Shown piece after piece: positions 1-6,881 of a stretch of 12,408 nt of DNA (positions are counted from its first letter, which is position 1; every line of letters begins with the position of its first letter). The notes under the pieces were generated by a model. It worked only from the letters and a program-made list of their open reading frames with translations, was not told the DNA's origin and did no database searches. The stretch comes from Nitrospinae bacterium RIFCSPLOWO2_12_39_16 (lineage in GTDB: Bacteria; Nitrospinota; Nitrospinia; UBA9942): the NCBI GenBank assembly GCA_001805005.1, contig MHDO01000124.1:1-12408 (forward strand), read 5' to 3'. The translations under genes and the position numbers were made by a program.

Positions 1-203
1 AAAGAGATGGCGGTGCAGATTCAAATAAAAATGCTGACTTTGCAATTGAGGGTGCATGGTATATCACTCAGAATGCAAGAATGACATTCAAATCTCTGTG
101 GGACTTGCAGGATGATAAATATAAAGACAAATACACTGTCGGTGGTGAACAGAAGAGTATTGACGGTAGTAAGATTACAGTCGGGTTTGATATAGCATTA
201 TAA
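1..203 (+). CDS. C-terminus of a probable outer-membrane beta-barrel protein (partial)
   Basis: The reading frame is open from the left edge (codons in phase with base 3) to TAA at 201-203, giving the last 66 residues of a protein whose start lies outside the window. The visible part alternates polar and hydrophobic/aromatic residues in strand-like stretches, for example AIEGAWYITQNARMTFKSLW and the terminal KITVGFDIAL, separated by charged turns (DLQDDKYKDKY, GGEQKSIDGS). This is the look of closing strands of a porin-like barrel, although the last residue is Leu rather than the usual Phe. I cannot name the family; a porin or similar barrel is an inference from pattern only. A hairpin repeat begins 6 bases after the stop and may protect or end the transcript. 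Confidence 0.55.
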   Translation, partial: RDGGADSNKNADFAIEGAWYITQNARMTFKSLWDLQDDKYKDKYTVGGEQKSIDGSKITVGFDIAL

Positions 204-209
204 TAGCGT

Positions 210-288
210 TTAGACAGGATTAACAGGATAATCAGGATTAATAAAAACTCTTTTATATTCTTTTGGTAATCCTGTATATCCTGTCTAA
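210..288. repeat. Hairpin repeat of ACAGGAT words
   Basis: The left arm (210-240) carries three ACAGGAT/TCAGGAT words 10-11 bases apart and begins TTAGACAGGATT. The right arm (267-288) is its complement with only two words (TAATCCTG, ATATCCTGTCTAA), so the arms are 3:2. The AT-rich loop is about 26 bases. It fills the gap between the barrel gene and the PpiD-like gene. No clean T-run follows, so a terminator role is possible but not shown. It shares architecture, but not the word itself, with the CACAGATT hairpins elsewhere in this window. Confidence 0.85.
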
Positions 289-302
289 TTTTAAAATTAT
301 TT

Positions 303-309
303 AGGAGAG
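303..309 (+). promoter_or_regulatory. Ribosome binding site of the PpiD-like gene
   Basis: AGGAGAG lies five bases before ATG at 315, a near-ideal Shine-Dalgarno sequence that fixes this start. Confidence 0.85.
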
Positions 310-314
310 AAAAA

Positions 315-2201
315 ATGCTTCAGTTCATGAGAGATTATGCAAAATCGTGGGTAATAAAGGTTGTGCTGTGGACAGTGGTTGCATCATTTGTCGGCTCTTT
401 ATTTTTAGTATGGGGTATGGGGGATGAGACATCGGCAGGTGTTGTTGCCACAGTTGACGGCAAAAAAATAATATACAGTGAATATCAGGAATTTTATAAG
501 AGGATATTGGATTTTTATAAGAAACAGCAGGGGGACTTGAATGAAGAACTGTTTGCCCCTATTGTAAAAAAGGCTGCAATTGATTCCCTTATAACAAGAA
601 AGCTGCAGTTATCCATTGCTAAACAGGAGGGTTTGGTTTTAACAGATGAAGAGGTTATTGATGAGATTCAGGGGATGGATATATTTAAGAAGGATGGCAG
701 ATTTGATAAAGATTTATACATAAGAATACTTCAGGCAAACAGGATGAACCCCGGCGGTTTTGAAGATTCGGTGAGGGAAGACCTCCTCATAAAAAAGGTG
801 GAAAATCTGATCAAGGACGGTGTGAAGATCTCAAAAAAAGAGGTGAAGGATGCCTATGTCCGTGCAAATGAAAAGGTGGATGTTGACTATCTTATATTGA
901 GCCCTTCCAATTTTATAAACAGGGTAACATTTACTCCGGATAAAATAGAAGAGTTTTATAATAATAACAAATCCCTTTTCCAGAGAGTGGAGGAGATGGT
1001 TGTTGAATATATCGCAGCAGACTTAAAGGGTTTTGAGGCTAATATTAAAATAGAGGACAACAGGGTAAATGAATATTATAACGGGCATATAAATGAATAT
1101 AAAATTCCGAAGAGAGTAAAGGCAGGACATATACTCATTGCTGTTTCACCTGACGCAGATGAGAAGGTAGAAGTTGAGGGGCGGGCAAAGGCAGTAAAGG
1201 TCTTACAGGAATTGAAGGGTGGCGGGGATTTTGCAGAACTGGCAAAGAGATATTCTGATGACCCAAATAAGGGTAAAGGTGGTGACCTTGGCTTTTTTTC
1301 AAAGGGGCAGATGGTAAAACAATTTGAGGACGCTGCATTTGCTTTAAAAGAAGGGGAACTGAGCGAGCCTGTCAGAACACCATTCGGCTACCACATAATA
1401 AAGGTTGAGAAGATTGAAGATGAAAGGACAAAAGCCCTCTCAGAGGTAAGAGAGGATATTGTAAAGATTCTAAAAGAGGGTGATGCAAAAAATATTGCAA
1501 AGACTGAACTTGAGGGCATAAAAAAGGGTGCTGATTTAAAGAGTGCGGATTTTAATGCTGTTGTAAAAGGGAAACAACATTTTACTGCCTCTGGAGGCAG
1601 TTTTAAGAAAGATGATAGAGAACACCTTGTTTTGAGTAAGAGTGCGTTTGCATTAAAGAAGGGGGAGGTAAGTGAGATTTTAGAGGATGGCGGGAAGTTT
1701 TACATATTGAGGAATAAAGAGAAAAAGGATGCTTTCATTCCTAAATTTGAAGAGATAAAGGGAGAGGTGGAGAAGGCATACAGAGATGAAGAGGCTAAAA
1801 AAATCGTTGATCTTGAGGCAGGCAGGATTCTTGAAGATTTTAAAAAAGGGAAGGAGTTTAATAAGGTTGCTGATGAGTTAAAGGCTATGAAGGGGACTAC
1901 GGGGTATGTTACGAGGAATACGATGGCATCAAGCATCGGGAGAGATGAAAATCTCGTGCAGACAGTATTTAATACCAAAAAGGGTGATTACAATAAGGTC
2001 AAGGTGAATGATAATTATTTTTTGGTATATATTAAAGATAGAGCTGGAATTGATGAAAAGAAATTTCAGGAAGAGGAAAAGAATTTCACAAATAAAATAT
2101 TAATGGAAAAACAGAATTATGCCTATCAGCAGTGGCTTGAAAATACAAAAAAGACGGCTGAGGAGAAAGGCAGGATAAAGATAACAAAAGGATTCGTATA
2201 A
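315..2201 (+). CDS. ppiD: PpiD/SurA-like periplasmic peptidyl-prolyl cis-trans isomerase
   Basis: This is a 628-residue membrane-anchored folding chaperone, close to the length of E. coli PpiD as I recall it. One N-terminal transmembrane segment (about residues 12-33) after a basic start places the rest in the periplasm. A SurA_N-like helical chaperone region follows (about 40-200), including VVATVDGKKIIYSEY and LITRKLQLSIAKQEG. The parvulin rotamase domain spans about 265-368 and shows the family hallmarks AGHILI, FAELAKRYSDDP, GGDLGFFSKGQMVKQFEDAAF and TPFGYHIIKVE. Degenerate parvulin-like units seem to follow at about 438-467 (SAFALKKGEVSEIL) and 537-575 (VFNTKKGDYNKVK), ending in a charged helical tail. 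Family knowledge: such proteins bind newly exported outer-membrane and periplasmic proteins and isomerise X-Pro bonds. It stands alone on the plus strand between two repeat regions and converges with rnr. PpiD is preferred to SurA because of the uncleaved N-terminal anchor; the symbol is by similarity. Confidence 0.88.
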   Translation: MLQFMRDYAKSWVIKVVLWTVVASFVGSLFLVWGMGDETSAGVVATVDGKKIIYSEYQEFYKRILDFYKKQQGDLNEELFAPIVKKAAIDSLITRKLQLSIAKQEGLVLTDEEVIDEIQGMDIFKKDGRFDKDLYIRILQANRMNPGGFEDSVREDLLIKKVENLIKDGVKISKKEVKDAYVRANEKVDVDYLILSPSNFINRVTFTPDKIEEFYNNNKSLFQRVEEMVVEYIAADLKGFEANIKIEDNRVNEYYNGHINEYKIPKRVKAGHILIAVSPDADEKVEVEGRAKAVKVLQELKGGGDFAELAKRYSDDPNKGKGGDLGFFSKGQMVKQFEDAAFALKEGELSEPVRTPFGYHIIKVEKIEDERTKALSEVREDIVKILKEGDAKNIAKTELEGIKKGADLKSADFNAVVKGKQHFTASGGSFKKDDREHLVLSKSAFALKKGEVSEILEDGGKFYILRNKEKKDAFIPKFEEIKGEVEKAYRDEEAKKIVDLEAGRILEDFKKGKEFNKVADELKAMKGTTGYVTRNTMASSIGRDENLVQTVFNTKKGDYNKVKVNDNYFLVYIKDRAGIDEKKFQEEEKNFTNKILMEKQNYAYQQWLENTKKTAEEKGRIKITKGFV

Positions 2202-2209
2202 ACCCTTAA

Positions 2210-2384
2210 CCACAGATTTCACAGATTTTCACAGCGTGGCAAAGTTACAACCAAAAAATACAGAAGCAACCACAGATAAACACGGATGAACACAGATAGA
2301 AAAAGAATTTTAAAAGCTTTTATCTGTGTCCATCTGTGGTTTCATTAAGTTTTTCTTTTTTTAGTCAGTGAAAGTCTGTGGCTG
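2210..2384. repeat. Nested hairpin repeats between convergent genes
   Basis: Two palindromes are nested. The outer arms are CCACAGATTTCACAG (from 2210) and AGTGAAAGTCTGTGGCTG (2366-2383), which are imperfect complements. The inner arms are at 2269-2298, with three words (CCACAGAT, ACACGGAT, ACACAGAT), and at 2321-2340, with two words (complement ACCACAGATGGACACAGATA). The block fills almost the whole gap between the convergent PpiD-like gene and rnr. Its nesting suggests one copy inserted into another. Confidence 0.85.
2269..2362 (+). terminator. Possible terminator of the PpiD-like gene
   Basis: The inner palindrome (arms 2269-2298 and 2321-2340) can form a stem of about 20 base pairs. A T-rich run (TTTTTCTTTTTTT, about 2350-2362) follows some nine bases later. 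That spacing is longer than in a classical intrinsic terminator, so the assignment is tentative. It lies 68 bases after the stop codon. Confidence 0.35.
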
Positions 2385-2386
2385 AT

Positions 2387-4549
2387 TTATTTCACTTGCA
2401 CAAAATCAATCTGCCTTTTCTCTATACTGACATTTTCCACCTTTACCTTTACCCTGTCTCCCATCCTGAATCTTTTCTTTGTCCGTCTTCCTATAAGGGA
2501 ATGGTCTCTCTCATTTAAGGCATAATAATCATCAGCCATACTTGATACATGGATAAGCCCCTCAACAAAGATTTCCTTTAGTTCTACAAACAAACCGAAA
2601 GATGTTACGCCTGATATAATCCCTTCATATTCATCACCTATTTTCTCCAGCATGAACTGGACCCTCTTTAATTCAACAATATCATTTTCTGCCGCATCCG
2701 CAGTTCTTTCTTTCTCTGAAGAGTGTTGGGCAATCTTAGGGAGCCTTTCCTCCCATATGTCTAATCTCTTTTTTGGAATATGTTTCTTTTTTATTATTTC
2801 TTTTAAGAGTCTGTGGACGATTAAGTCAGGATATCTCCTTATTGGAGATGTAAAGTGGGTATAGTTCTCAAAGGCAAGACCAAAGTGACCGATATTTTCA
2901 GGTGAATACCTTGCCTGTTTCATGTGCCTTAAGGTTATTGTAGATATAAGCAGCTCTTCAGGTTTCCCCCTGATGCTATTTAGCAGTTCCTGAAATCTCT
3001 TTGGATGAAACTTACTCTCTATGCCTTTTTTAAAAACAGGGATTTTCAGGTGATAGCCAAAATTTGATACGAATTCACTTAGCTCTATTATTTTTGACTG
3101 GTCGGGTTCATCATGCACCCTGTATAGGGCAGGTATTTCCTGCTTCATAAAGTGCATGGCTACAGTCTCATTTGCCACGAGCATGAATTCCTCAATAATT
3201 TTATGGGCAATATTCCTTTCTGCCTTTATTATATTTTCTGGTTTGCCCATCAGGTCAAGGATTATATAAGGCTCAGGGAGATCAAAATCAATACTACCCC
3301 TTCTCATCCTTTTTTCTCTCAAAACCTCACACAGTTCCCTCATTAAATAAAAATCCTTAAGCAAGTAGGAATATCTTTCTTTAAGTTCCATACTTGAAAC
3401 TTTGAGCTTTGAACTTTGAACTTCATTTAGTATCTCTGCCACATCTGTATAAGTCATCCTCTCTTTACTATTTATAACAGTTTCATCAAAACGATAATCT
3501 ATTAGTTCACCGTATTTATCAAACTCCATTAATGCACTAAGAGTCAGCCTGTCTACCTTTGGTTTCAGACTGCATATCTCATTGGAGAGTTGAAATGGGA
3601 GCATAGGAATTACCCTGTCAGGGAAATATACACTCGTTCCCCTCTTAAATGCCTCATTATCAAGGGTATTCCCCTCTTTCACATAATGACTTACATCGGC
3701 AATATGGACACCTAACATATAATTGCCATTATTAAGCCTCTCAACATATACAGCATCATCAAAATCCTTTGCCTTTTCTCCGTCTATGGTAACTATATTT
3801 TTATCTCTTAAATCCAGTCTTCCTGTGATTTCATCATCTGTAACCTCTTTTTGAACGGCATCTGCCTCTTTTAAAACATCTATTGGAAATTTTGAGGGTA
3901 TATCATATTTTCTCAGGACAATATCTATCTCTACATCGGGGTTATCGGGATAACCGATAATTTCTATTATCCTGCCTTCAGGATTTCTGTTTTTCATTGG
4001 ATAGGCTGTAATCTCTGTTATGACTGCATGCCCCTTCTTAGCCTTTCCGCTGTATTTAAACGGTATATAAATATCATGGCTTATCCTCCTGTCATCAGGT
4101 ATTACAAAGCCAAAGTGGCCGCTCGGCTCATATATGCCGACTATTGTTTTATGCCCTCTCTCCAATATTCTTATGATTCTTCCCTCTTTCTTCCCGCCTT
4201 TTTGGGCTGATTCAGCCCTGCAGATAACTTTATCACCGTGCATTACCTCTCTCATACTCCTCGGATTTATAAATAGGTCTTCTCCGCCGTCTTCAGGGAT
4301 AACAAATCCATAACCGTCAGGATGCCCCTGCACAACACCTGTAACAAGATTCATTTTTTCGGGGAGTCCAAATCTATTTCCTTTTATTTTAATGATTTCT
4401 CCATCACTTGCCAGCCCCCTGATTAATGTCCTGAAGGAGCTTCTATTCTCTGAAGAGATATTAAAATTTTTTATCAATTCCTTCATTGTAAGTGGACGAT
4501 AAACAGACTCCCGCATAAATTTTAAGATTTCCTGATTTGTAATTTTCAT
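2387..4549 (-). CDS. rnr: Ribonuclease R (3'-5' exoribonuclease)
   Basis: This 720-residue RNase II-superfamily enzyme degrades structured RNA 3' to 5' in the cytoplasm. In order it shows an N-terminal winged-helix-like region (1-60), two cold-shock domains (about 68-125 with GYGFVIPEDGGEDLFI, and 134-200 with GHFGFVIPDD), the RNB catalytic domain (about 243-590) and a C-terminal S1 domain (about 637-718, with GVTSFGLFVEL and VEGLIHVSS). The RNB metal-binding aspartates are visible in TIDGEKAKDFDDAVYV (D256, D262, D264, D265), and the substrate motif HFTSPIRRYPDLIVHR sits near 565-580. The full domain set favours RNase R over RNase II. Residues about 377-387 (VQSSKLKVSSM) look like a repeat-derived in-frame insertion. 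It follows the RsmI-like gene after about 88 bases of hairpin repeat. No strong Shine-Dalgarno sequence precedes ATG at 4549, only a weak purine stretch. Confidence 0.95.
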   Translation of the reverse strand: MKITNQEILKFMRESVYRPLTMKELIKNFNISSENRSSFRTLIRGLASDGEIIKIKGNRFGLPEKMNLVTGVVQGHPDGYGFVIPEDGGEDLFINPRSMREVMHGDKVICRAESAQKGGKKEGRIIRILERGHKTIVGIYEPSGHFGFVIPDDRRISHDIYIPFKYSGKAKKGHAVITEITAYPMKNRNPEGRIIEIIGYPDNPDVEIDIVLRKYDIPSKFPIDVLKEADAVQKEVTDDEITGRLDLRDKNIVTIDGEKAKDFDDAVYVERLNNGNYMLGVHIADVSHYVKEGNTLDNEAFKRGTSVYFPDRVIPMLPFQLSNEICSLKPKVDRLTLSALMEFDKYGELIDYRFDETVINSKERMTYTDVAEILNEVQSSKLKVSSMELKERYSYLLKDFYLMRELCEVLREKRMRRGSIDFDLPEPYIILDLMGKPENIIKAERNIAHKIIEEFMLVANETVAMHFMKQEIPALYRVHDEPDQSKIIELSEFVSNFGYHLKIPVFKKGIESKFHPKRFQELLNSIRGKPEELLISTITLRHMKQARYSPENIGHFGLAFENYTHFTSPIRRYPDLIVHRLLKEIIKKKHIPKKRLDIWEERLPKIAQHSSEKERTADAAENDIVELKRVQFMLEKIGDEYEGIISGVTSFGLFVELKEIFVEGLIHVSSMADDYYALNERDHSLIGRRTKKRFRMGDRVKVKVENVSIEKRQIDFVQVK
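3393..3425 (-). repeat. GTTCAAAG-type short repeat within rnr
   Basis: On the minus strand this reads as successive TCAAAG words 7-8 bases apart (GTTCAAAG, TTCAAAG, CTCAAAG, TTTCAAG). It encodes VQSSKLKVSS in RNase R. The simple tandem structure inside an otherwise well-conserved enzyme, at a point where homologues as I recall them pass directly from the ILxx turn to the ELxERY helix, marks it as an inserted repeat. Confidence 0.65.
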
Positions 4550-4565
4550 ATAAAAATTTCTTTAT

Positions 4566-4626
4566 CCGCAGATTTCGCAGATTACCGCAGATTAAAAAAA
4601 TCTGTGAAAATCTGTGTAATCTGCGG
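4566..4626. repeat. Hairpin repeat of CGCAGATT words
   Basis: The left arm (4566-4593) carries three words: CCGCAGATT, TCGCAGATT and ACCGCAGATT. The right arm (4600-4626) carries three complementary words: AATCTGTG, AAATCTGTG and TAATCTGCGGG. The loop is only a short A-run, so this is the most symmetrical copy (3:3). It lies between the RsmI-like stop and the rnr start, ending about 17 bases before the rnr ATG, so it would form a stem in any read-through or rnr leader RNA. No T-run follows on the minus strand. Confidence 0.88.
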
Positions 4627-4637
4627 GTCAATTAGTT

Positions 4638-5312
4638 TTATTCTTTTGGTTTAATAATTAATACAAATTCCCTCTTTTTCTCTCCTTCCTTAACCCTTTT
4701 TAATACCTCATCTATCCTGCCTCTTAAGATTTCTTCAGTATCAGTTGTGAGGTCCATGCACAGGATAACATAAGTTTCTCTCCCCAACACATCCATAACA
4801 TCTTTTAAGAGTGTAAGAAGCCTGTATGGTGTATCCATAAAAACAACAGGCATCTCTCTTCTAATGCTTAAAAGCTCTTTTCTCCGTATATCACTCTTGG
4901 GAGATAAAAAACCGTAATAGATAAACTTATCAATAGGGATTCCTGCTACAACAAGTGCAGACATAATGGACGAGGCACCGGGAACGGGGACTAATTTTAT
5001 TTTTGATGAGATTGCCTCTTTTATAAGATAGTTTCCTGTATCGGCAAAGACAGGTGTTCCGCAGTCTGTAATAAGGGCAAAATTTTTTCCCTCTTTTAGT
5101 TCTTTTATAATCTGTGGCGTATCTCTCTTCTCATTATGCTCACTCATTCTTCTTAATGGTTTCTCAATTTCATATTTTTTTAAGAGCCTTCTCCCTTCTT
5201 TAAATTCCTCACAGATTACCTCATCAACTCCTTTAAGGACATTGAGAGCCCTGAGGGTTATATCATCATAATTGCCTATTGGTGTTGAGACTATGTATAT
5301 TATCCCTGCCAT
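4638..5312 (-). CDS. rsmI: RsmI-like 16S rRNA 2'-O-methyltransferase, short and divergent
   Basis: This is a tetrapyrrole-methylase-fold SAM enzyme of the RsmI type, which methylates the ribose of C1402 in the 16S rRNA decoding site. Family signatures, numbered from the chosen Met, are YIVSTPIGNYDDITLRAL (about 5-22), a SEHNEK segment (57-62), a glycine-rich TDCGTP loop (82-87) and VPVPGASSIMSALVVAG (108-124). Several usual motifs are altered: AEDTR reads CEEFKEGRR, DAGTP reads DCGTP, the YESPHR region reads FMDTPYR, and the ARELTK region reads CMDLTTDTEE. At 224 residues it is shorter than the roughly 280 of E. coli RsmI and lacks the extra C-terminal domain. The start at 5312 is chosen because GAGGGGG lies two bases upstream and the protein then begins as the family does; an ATG at 5333 would add seven residues. 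It overlaps the rlmN end by 13 bases, implying coupled translation. The exact substrate is uncertain. Confidence 0.8.
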   Translation of the reverse strand: MAGIIYIVSTPIGNYDDITLRALNVLKGVDEVICEEFKEGRRLLKKYEIEKPLRRMSEHNEKRDTPQIIKELKEGKNFALITDCGTPVFADTGNYLIKEAISSKIKLVPVPGASSIMSALVVAGIPIDKFIYYGFLSPKSDIRRKELLSIRREMPVVFMDTPYRLLTLLKDVMDVLGRETYVILCMDLTTDTEEILRGRIDEVLKRVKEGEKKREFVLIIKPKE

Positions 5313-6325
5313 TTCCCCCTCAGTTGCCCGCAAGCTGCTGATATATCTGCTCCCTTACTCTTTCTTATAATGGTAGTATAGTGCTGTGAAATGAGGATGT
5401 TCCTGAAATCTTCTACATTCTTATAATCTGGTGCCTCATAATCAACTCCTTCATAACTATTAAAGGGGATTAGGTTAATCTTACATTTTATACCTTTAAG
5501 TATATTTGAAAGTTTTTTTGCATCCTCAATGGAATCGTTTAACCTTTTTATCATAACATACTCAAATGTAATCCTCCTATTAGGTGGAAGTGGATATTCT
5601 TTTAATGTTTTAAGCAATTCTTCAATTGGATACTTTTTACTTAAAGGCATGATTTTATCTCTCGTCTCATTATCTGATGCATTAAGGGAGACGGCCAGAT
5701 TTATTTTAAGATTCTCTTTTGCAAGTTTCTTAATTTCGGGAATTAGCCCCGATGTGGATAGGGTTATTCTTTTTGCAGGTATCTTTAATCCATGAGGAGA
5801 TATCATAGTTTTTATGGACTTGATGACATTTTCATAGTTATCAAGAGGCTCACCCATCCCCATGAGGACAATATTTATTATATCCTTCTTTTCTCGTCGG
5901 ACAGAAAGAATCTGCTCTATTATTTCATAGTGGTTTAAGTTTCTAATAAATCCACCCTTTCCTGTAAGACAAAAGGCACAGTTTAATTTACAACCGACCT
6001 GTGTGGATATACATAAGGTGAGTCTGTCTTCATCAGGGATTAGGACACTCTCTATACTATTCCCATCCTCCAACATAAGAAGATATTTTTCTGTGCCGTC
6101 TTTTGAAACTCTTTTATCGGCAATGGATAGGCGGGATATATAGGATAATTCGCTTAACTGGTTTCTTAAATTTTTAGAGAGATTTGTCATCTCTCCTATG
6201 CTACTCACATCCTTCTGAAATACCCATTCATATATTTGGTGTACCCGATAAGGTTTTTCTCCAAGCGAGGATACAAGGTCTTCCATCTCCTGAAGGGAGA
6301 GATTTTTTAAATTAAGCTGCTGCAT
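5300..6325 (-). CDS. rlmN: RlmN: dual-specificity 23S rRNA / tRNA adenine-C2 methyltransferase
   Basis: This radical-SAM enzyme forms 2-methyladenosine at A2503 of 23S rRNA and A37 of some tRNAs. From the chosen Met it has 341 residues. The N-terminal region (LKNLSLQEMEDLVSSLGEKP and RVHQIYEWVF) is typical of the family. The segment CISTQVGCKLNCAFC contains the catalytic Cys105 and the iron-sulphur CxxxCxxC motif (Cys112, 116, 119). GMGEPLDNYENV is the SAM-contacting GEP motif. The C-terminal DISAACGQL carries the methyl-bearing Cys332. All catalytic residues are present. The ATG at 6325 falls one base after the pseudopilin stop and matches the family start; an ATG at 6352 would add nine residues and overlap the pseudopilin gene. 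Neither start has a strong Shine-Dalgarno sequence, so translation is likely coupled to the gene before it. It is followed with overlap by the RsmI-like gene, pairing two ribosome methylases. Confidence 0.95.
   Translation of the reverse strand: MQQLNLKNLSLQEMEDLVSSLGEKPYRVHQIYEWVFQKDVSSIGEMTNLSKNLRNQLSELSYISRLSIADKRVSKDGTEKYLLMLEDGNSIESVLIPDEDRLTLCISTQVGCKLNCAFCLTGKGGFIRNLNHYEIIEQILSVRREKKDIINIVLMGMGEPLDNYENVIKSIKTMISPHGLKIPAKRITLSTSGLIPEIKKLAKENLKINLAVSLNASDNETRDKIMPLSKKYPIEELLKTLKEYPLPPNRRITFEYVMIKRLNDSIEDAKKLSNILKGIKCKINLIPFNSYEGVDYEAPDYKNVEDFRNILISQHYTTIIRKSKGADISAACGQLRGKWQG
5315..5321 (-). promoter_or_regulatory. Ribosome binding site choosing the RsmI-like start
   Basis: GAGGGGG sits two bases before ATG at 5312, inside the end of rlmN. 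The upstream ATG at 5333 has no comparable site, so this decides the start, although the spacing is short. Confidence 0.5.
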
Positions 6326-6326
6326 T

Positions 6327-6881
6327 TTAAGATGATTCCCAGCTATTGCCATCCCATACGTAAATTATTACCCTTCCTGAGCTGGATACAGTGACTGCAT
6401 AGGACTCGTTTTTTGTGTTTGTTATATAAACGGTTCCTGAATCTGCTGTCCCGCGGGGTGAAAAATCACACGCATCTCCCCCAAAGGTAATAAAGTCAGT
6501 GGGTATACCACCGCCACTTACTCCACTACTTACGTTTGTTCCAACACCAAAGCTTATCCCATCAGAGAGTGTTGATGTTCTAATAGCTATATCAAGCGGG
6601 TCGGTTGTATCGGCATATATATCATCACTGTCATTATCATCATAAATTGAATAACTACTGCCTGTAAATTTTACTGCAAAGGTATTGTTCTCTGAAACAG
6701 CCTTCATTCTTGCAAACTGAAATGACGAAGATATATCCCTTGCTGCACCTTTTAGTCTCATTGTGGGGAGGTAGGTAAGGAAAGAAGGGATTGCAATTAC
6801 CATCATTATTCCAAAGATGGAAAGAGTTACAATCAATTCTATTAATGTAAAACCACTCTTGTTATTCAATTTTTTGCTCAT
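6327..6881 (-). CDS. FimT/GspH-family type IV prepilin-like protein (minor pseudopilin)
   Basis: This 184-residue protein has a type III prepilin signal: a short basic leader MSKKLNNKSG, then FTLIELIVTLSIFGIMMVIAIP. Prepilin peptidase should cut after Gly10 and N-methylate Phe11; Glu15 is the conserved Glu5 of the mature protein. The hydrophobic helix runs to about residue 32. The globular part resembles GspH/FimT: ARDISSSFQFARMKAVSENN, an acidic loop (DDNDSDDIYADTTDP, 81-95), then FSPRGTADSGTVYITN and YAVTVSSSGRVIIYVWDG. Family knowledge: minor pseudopilins of this type initiate or cap the pilus or a type II secretion pseudopilus. ATG at 6881 overlaps the stop of the preceding gene as ATGA, with GGGGAAG upstream. 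Its place in a run with PilY1 makes type IV pilus assembly the likelier system. FimT and FimU are not separated by sequence alone. Confidence 0.9.
   Translation of the reverse strand: MSKKLNNKSGFTLIELIVTLSIFGIMMVIAIPSFLTYLPTMRLKGAARDISSSFQFARMKAVSENNTFAVKFTGSSYSIYDDNDSDDIYADTTDPLDIAIRTSTLSDGISFGVGTNVSSGVSGGGIPTDFITFGGDACDFSPRGTADSGTVYITNTKNESYAVTVSSSGRVIIYVWDGNSWESS

Noticed and set aside
263..297. Possible promoter before the PpiD-like gene (TTGGTA with TCTAAT or TAAAAT)
   Set aside because: Spacers of 15 or 23 bases are off the optimum, and the match lies within the repeat hairpin and AT-rich DNA, where chance matches are common.
1135..1338. Minus-strand open frame inside the PpiD-like gene
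   Set aside because: It is antisense to the strongly conserved parvulin domain, has no ribosome site and its residue composition is not protein-like.
2210..2384. Regularly spaced words suggesting a CRISPR array
   Set aside because: The words are 8-11 bases, adjacent and arranged as inverted arms. There are no 20-40 base repeats with unique spacers and no cas genes.
4566..4626. Intrinsic terminator after the RsmI-like gene
   Set aside because: The stem is strong, but no T-run follows it on the minus strand, so it is recorded as a repeat only.
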